NCBI GenBank assembly: GCA_030685025.1
Contig: JAUXWC010000126.1
Span: forward strand, 1-36,099
Direction of reading: 5' to 3'
Length of the DNA stretch: 36,099 nucleotides
DNA from: Rhodoferax sp.
GTDB taxonomy: Bacteria; Pseudomonadota; Gammaproteobacteria; Burkholderiales; Burkholderiaceae_C
The notes under the pieces are model-generated. The model had not been told where the DNA came from. It did no database searches and saw nothing but the letters and a program-made list of their open reading frames with translations. Shown here piece after piece: positions 34,425 through 36,099 of this stretch. Numbering within the stretch: position 1 is the stretch's first letter; every line of letters begins with the position of its first letter. The position numbers were made by a program, and so were the translations under genes.

Positions 34425-36099
34425 ATGAAGATCTCGGTGCGTCTGATGCTGCTGGTGGGTGTCATGTCGGTCTTGTTGGCTGGGGTGGGTGGTCTGGGCT
34501 TGTGGGGAATAGCCAGCAGCAATGCCGCCCTGCACTCGGTTTATGAGAACAATACCGTGCCGCTGGCCCAATTGGGGGACATTCAGCGACGCATGGTCAC
34601 CAACGGTTTTCTGCTGGTGTCGGCCGCACTGGACGCCACGCCGGAAGTGGCGTCCAAGAACACGGCCGCAGTGGAGGCCAACATCGCCGTGATCACCAAG
34701 ACCTGGGATGCCTATATGGCGACCCAACTGACGGTGCAGGAAGAGAAGATCGCCAAGCAGTTTGCAGCGGCACGCGCCCAGTACGTGAAGGAGGGTTTGC
34801 TCCCGACGGTCACGGCCTTGCGTGCGGGAGACTTCTCGCAGGCCACCAAGCTGGCGATGGACGCGATACCCAGGCTCTACACCGCCACGCGTGAGTCCAT
34901 GGAGGCGCTGGTGAAGGTCCAGACCGATGAGGCCAAGGCCGAATTCGATGCCGCCGATAGCCGCTATCGAACGCTGCGCATGTTGTCGATCTTGTCCATT
35001 CTGTTGGGAGTCGGGTTTGCAGGGCTGCTGGGCGCGTATTTGATTCGTACCATCGGTCGCGGCTTGGACCAGGCCACGGGCCTGTCCAAGGCCATTGCCG
35101 GCGGCGACCTCACGGTGGTGGCCCATGCCACGGGCAAGGATGAGATCGCGCTGCTGCTGGGCTCGCTGGGCACCATGAAAGACAGCCTGAGTGACCTGGT
35201 GATTCGGGTGCGTCACGGCTCCGAGAACGTCGCCACCGCCAGCGCCGAAATCGCCCAGGGCAACCAGGACCTGAGCGCGCGCACCGAAGCCCAAGCCAGC
35301 GCGCTGGAAGAAACCTCGGCGTCGATGGAGCAACTCGGTGCCACCTTCAAGCAAAAAGCCGACAGCGATCGCCAGGACAAACAACTTGCCATGAGCGACT
35401 CCAGCGTGGCGATCAAGGGTGGCGAAGTGGTGGGCCAGGTGGTGCAAACCATGAAGGGCATCAACGACAGCTCCAGGAAAATCAGCGACATCATCAGCGT
35501 CATCGACGGCATCGCCTTTCAGACCAACATCCTGGCCCTGAATGCCGCCGTGGAAGCCGCCCGGGCCGGTGAACAGGGTCGCGGCTTTGCGGTGGTGGCC
35601 AGCGAAGTGCGCTCGCTGGCCGGACGCTCGGCCGAAGCGGCCAAGGAAATCAAGAGCCTGATCAACGCCAGCGTCGAGCGGGTCGAACAAGGCAGCGCCC
35701 TGGTCGACCAGGCCGGCGTCACCATGACCGAAGTGGTCAGCTCGATCCGTCGCGTCACCGACATCATGGGCGAGATCAGCGCGGCCAGCAGCGAACAGGC
35801 CAGCGGCGTCGCCCAGGTGGGCGAGGCCGTCACCCAGATGGACCAGGCCACCCAGCAAAACGCCGCCCTGGTTGAAGAAATGGCCGCCGCGGCGACCAGC
35901 CTCAAATCCCAGGCACAGGAACTGGTGCAGGTGGTGGCGGTGTTCAAGCTTGGCGCCGGCCAGGACCACCACCCGGTGTCGCAACTGGCCGCAGTGCGTT
36001 CGCACCAACCCAGGGCACAACCCTTTGCCGGCACCGAGCGGCGTGGGGGCGGCGTGCCCAAGGGCGCCGCCGCGCGCGGGCGCGCCAGCTCGGCCAAGG
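34425..36099 (+). CDS. Methyl-accepting chemotaxis protein (runs off the window)
   Basis: This frame is open to the window edge (558 codons visible). It starts at ATG 34425, 8 bp after GGAGA. It has membrane helix 1 (about residues 7-29), a periplasmic four-helix-bundle sensor domain (30-185), membrane helix 2 (about 186-206), a HAMP domain, and the cytoplasmic signalling coiled coil with its hairpin tip [20 protein letters not shown] near residue 365. Such receptors control CheA and are methylated for adaptation. The visible tail ([13 protein letters not shown] onward, basic and Gly/Ala rich) is the usual linker to the C-terminus, so only a short part should be missing. The ligand is unknown. 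No flagellar-type promoter is evident upstream. Confidence 0.95.
   Translation, partial: MKISVRLMLLVGVMSVLLAGVGGLGLWGIASSNAALHSVYENNTVPLAQLGDIQRRMVTNGFLLVSAALDATPEVASKNTAAVEANIAVITKTWDAYMATQLTVQEEKIAKQFAAARAQYVKEGLLPTVTALRAGDFSQATKLAMDAIPRLYTATRESMEALVKVQTDEAKAEFDAADSRYRTLRMLSILSILLGVGFAGLLGAYLIRTIGRGLDQATGLSKAIAGGDLTVVAHATGKDEIALLLGSLGTMKDSLSDLVIRVRHGSENVATASAEIAQGNQDLSARTEAQASALEETSASMEQLGATFKQKADSDRQDKQLAMSDSSVAIKGGEVVGQVVQTMKGINDSSRKISDIISVIDGIAFQTNILALNAAVEAARAGEQGRGFAVVASEVRSLAGRSAEAAKEIKSLINASVERVEQGSALVDQAGVTMTEVVSSIRRVTDIMGEISAASSEQASGVAQVGEAVTQMDQATQQNAALVEEMAAAATSLKSQAQELVQVVAVFKLGAGQDHHPVSQLAAVRSHQPRAQPFAGTERRGGGVPKGAAARGRASSAK

Overview
The window looks like a chromosomal segment of a high-GC betaproteobacterium, most likely a Comamonadaceae member of the Rhodoferax/Polaromonas type. 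This rests on the family resemblance of almost every protein, the alaA-hom-thrC-moeA-moaD gene order, a PEP-CTERM tail and the high-GC codon use. Species cannot be fixed without a database search.

Positions 1-2693 are the end of an integrative element: a tyrosine integrase, a toxin-antitoxin cluster with two antitoxin-like genes directly behind it, and a 3' fragment of a CAU-anticodon tRNA gene as the attachment site. Next come a small hypothetical gene and the C-terminal remnant of a PEP-CTERM serine protease (2.9-3.7 kb). dnaB (3948-6407) is split at its Walker A lysine/threonine by a 351-residue intein. The intein lacks a Cys/Ser at position 1, carries the Trp/Cys/Thr signature of class 3 inteins, and has an apparently intact LAGLIDADG endonuclease. 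A PIN-PhoH ATPase, a PrxQ/Bcp peroxiredoxin and an Mth938-like protein follow on the minus strand.

Positions 9.5-17.4 kb hold the alaA, hom, thrC, moeA, moaD series (alanine/threonine synthesis, then molybdenum cofactor synthesis). A dapA-like gene and about 600 bp of gene-free DNA (REP-like motif, a (GCTCA)6 run) separate moaD from moaE. Facing moaE is an iorA-iorB-tetR operon for a molybdenum hydroxylase; its promoter carries two matching 13-bp operator-like sites. Thus cofactor genes and a cofactor-using enzyme lie side by side.

Positions 21.1-34.3 kb hold a FimV-like gene broken by one in-frame amber codon, clpB with a sigma-32-type promoter, an SF1 helicase with an unusual P-loop, a thioesterase, a GT39-type membrane glycosyltransferase and two divergent MFS transporters. 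The window ends inside a methyl-accepting chemotaxis gene.

Two noncoding systems stand out. (1) A 417-bp element at the clpB stop codon has 17-bp perfect terminal inverted repeats and a 10-bp target duplication. It carries no transposase but encodes two large stem-loops whose 34-nt loops are complementary to each other. (2) Seven copies of a hairpin repeat (constant GGGACAGA/TCTGTCC stem, locus-specific loop) lie at four intergenic sites, mostly as 60-64-bp tandem pairs abutting start or stop codons.
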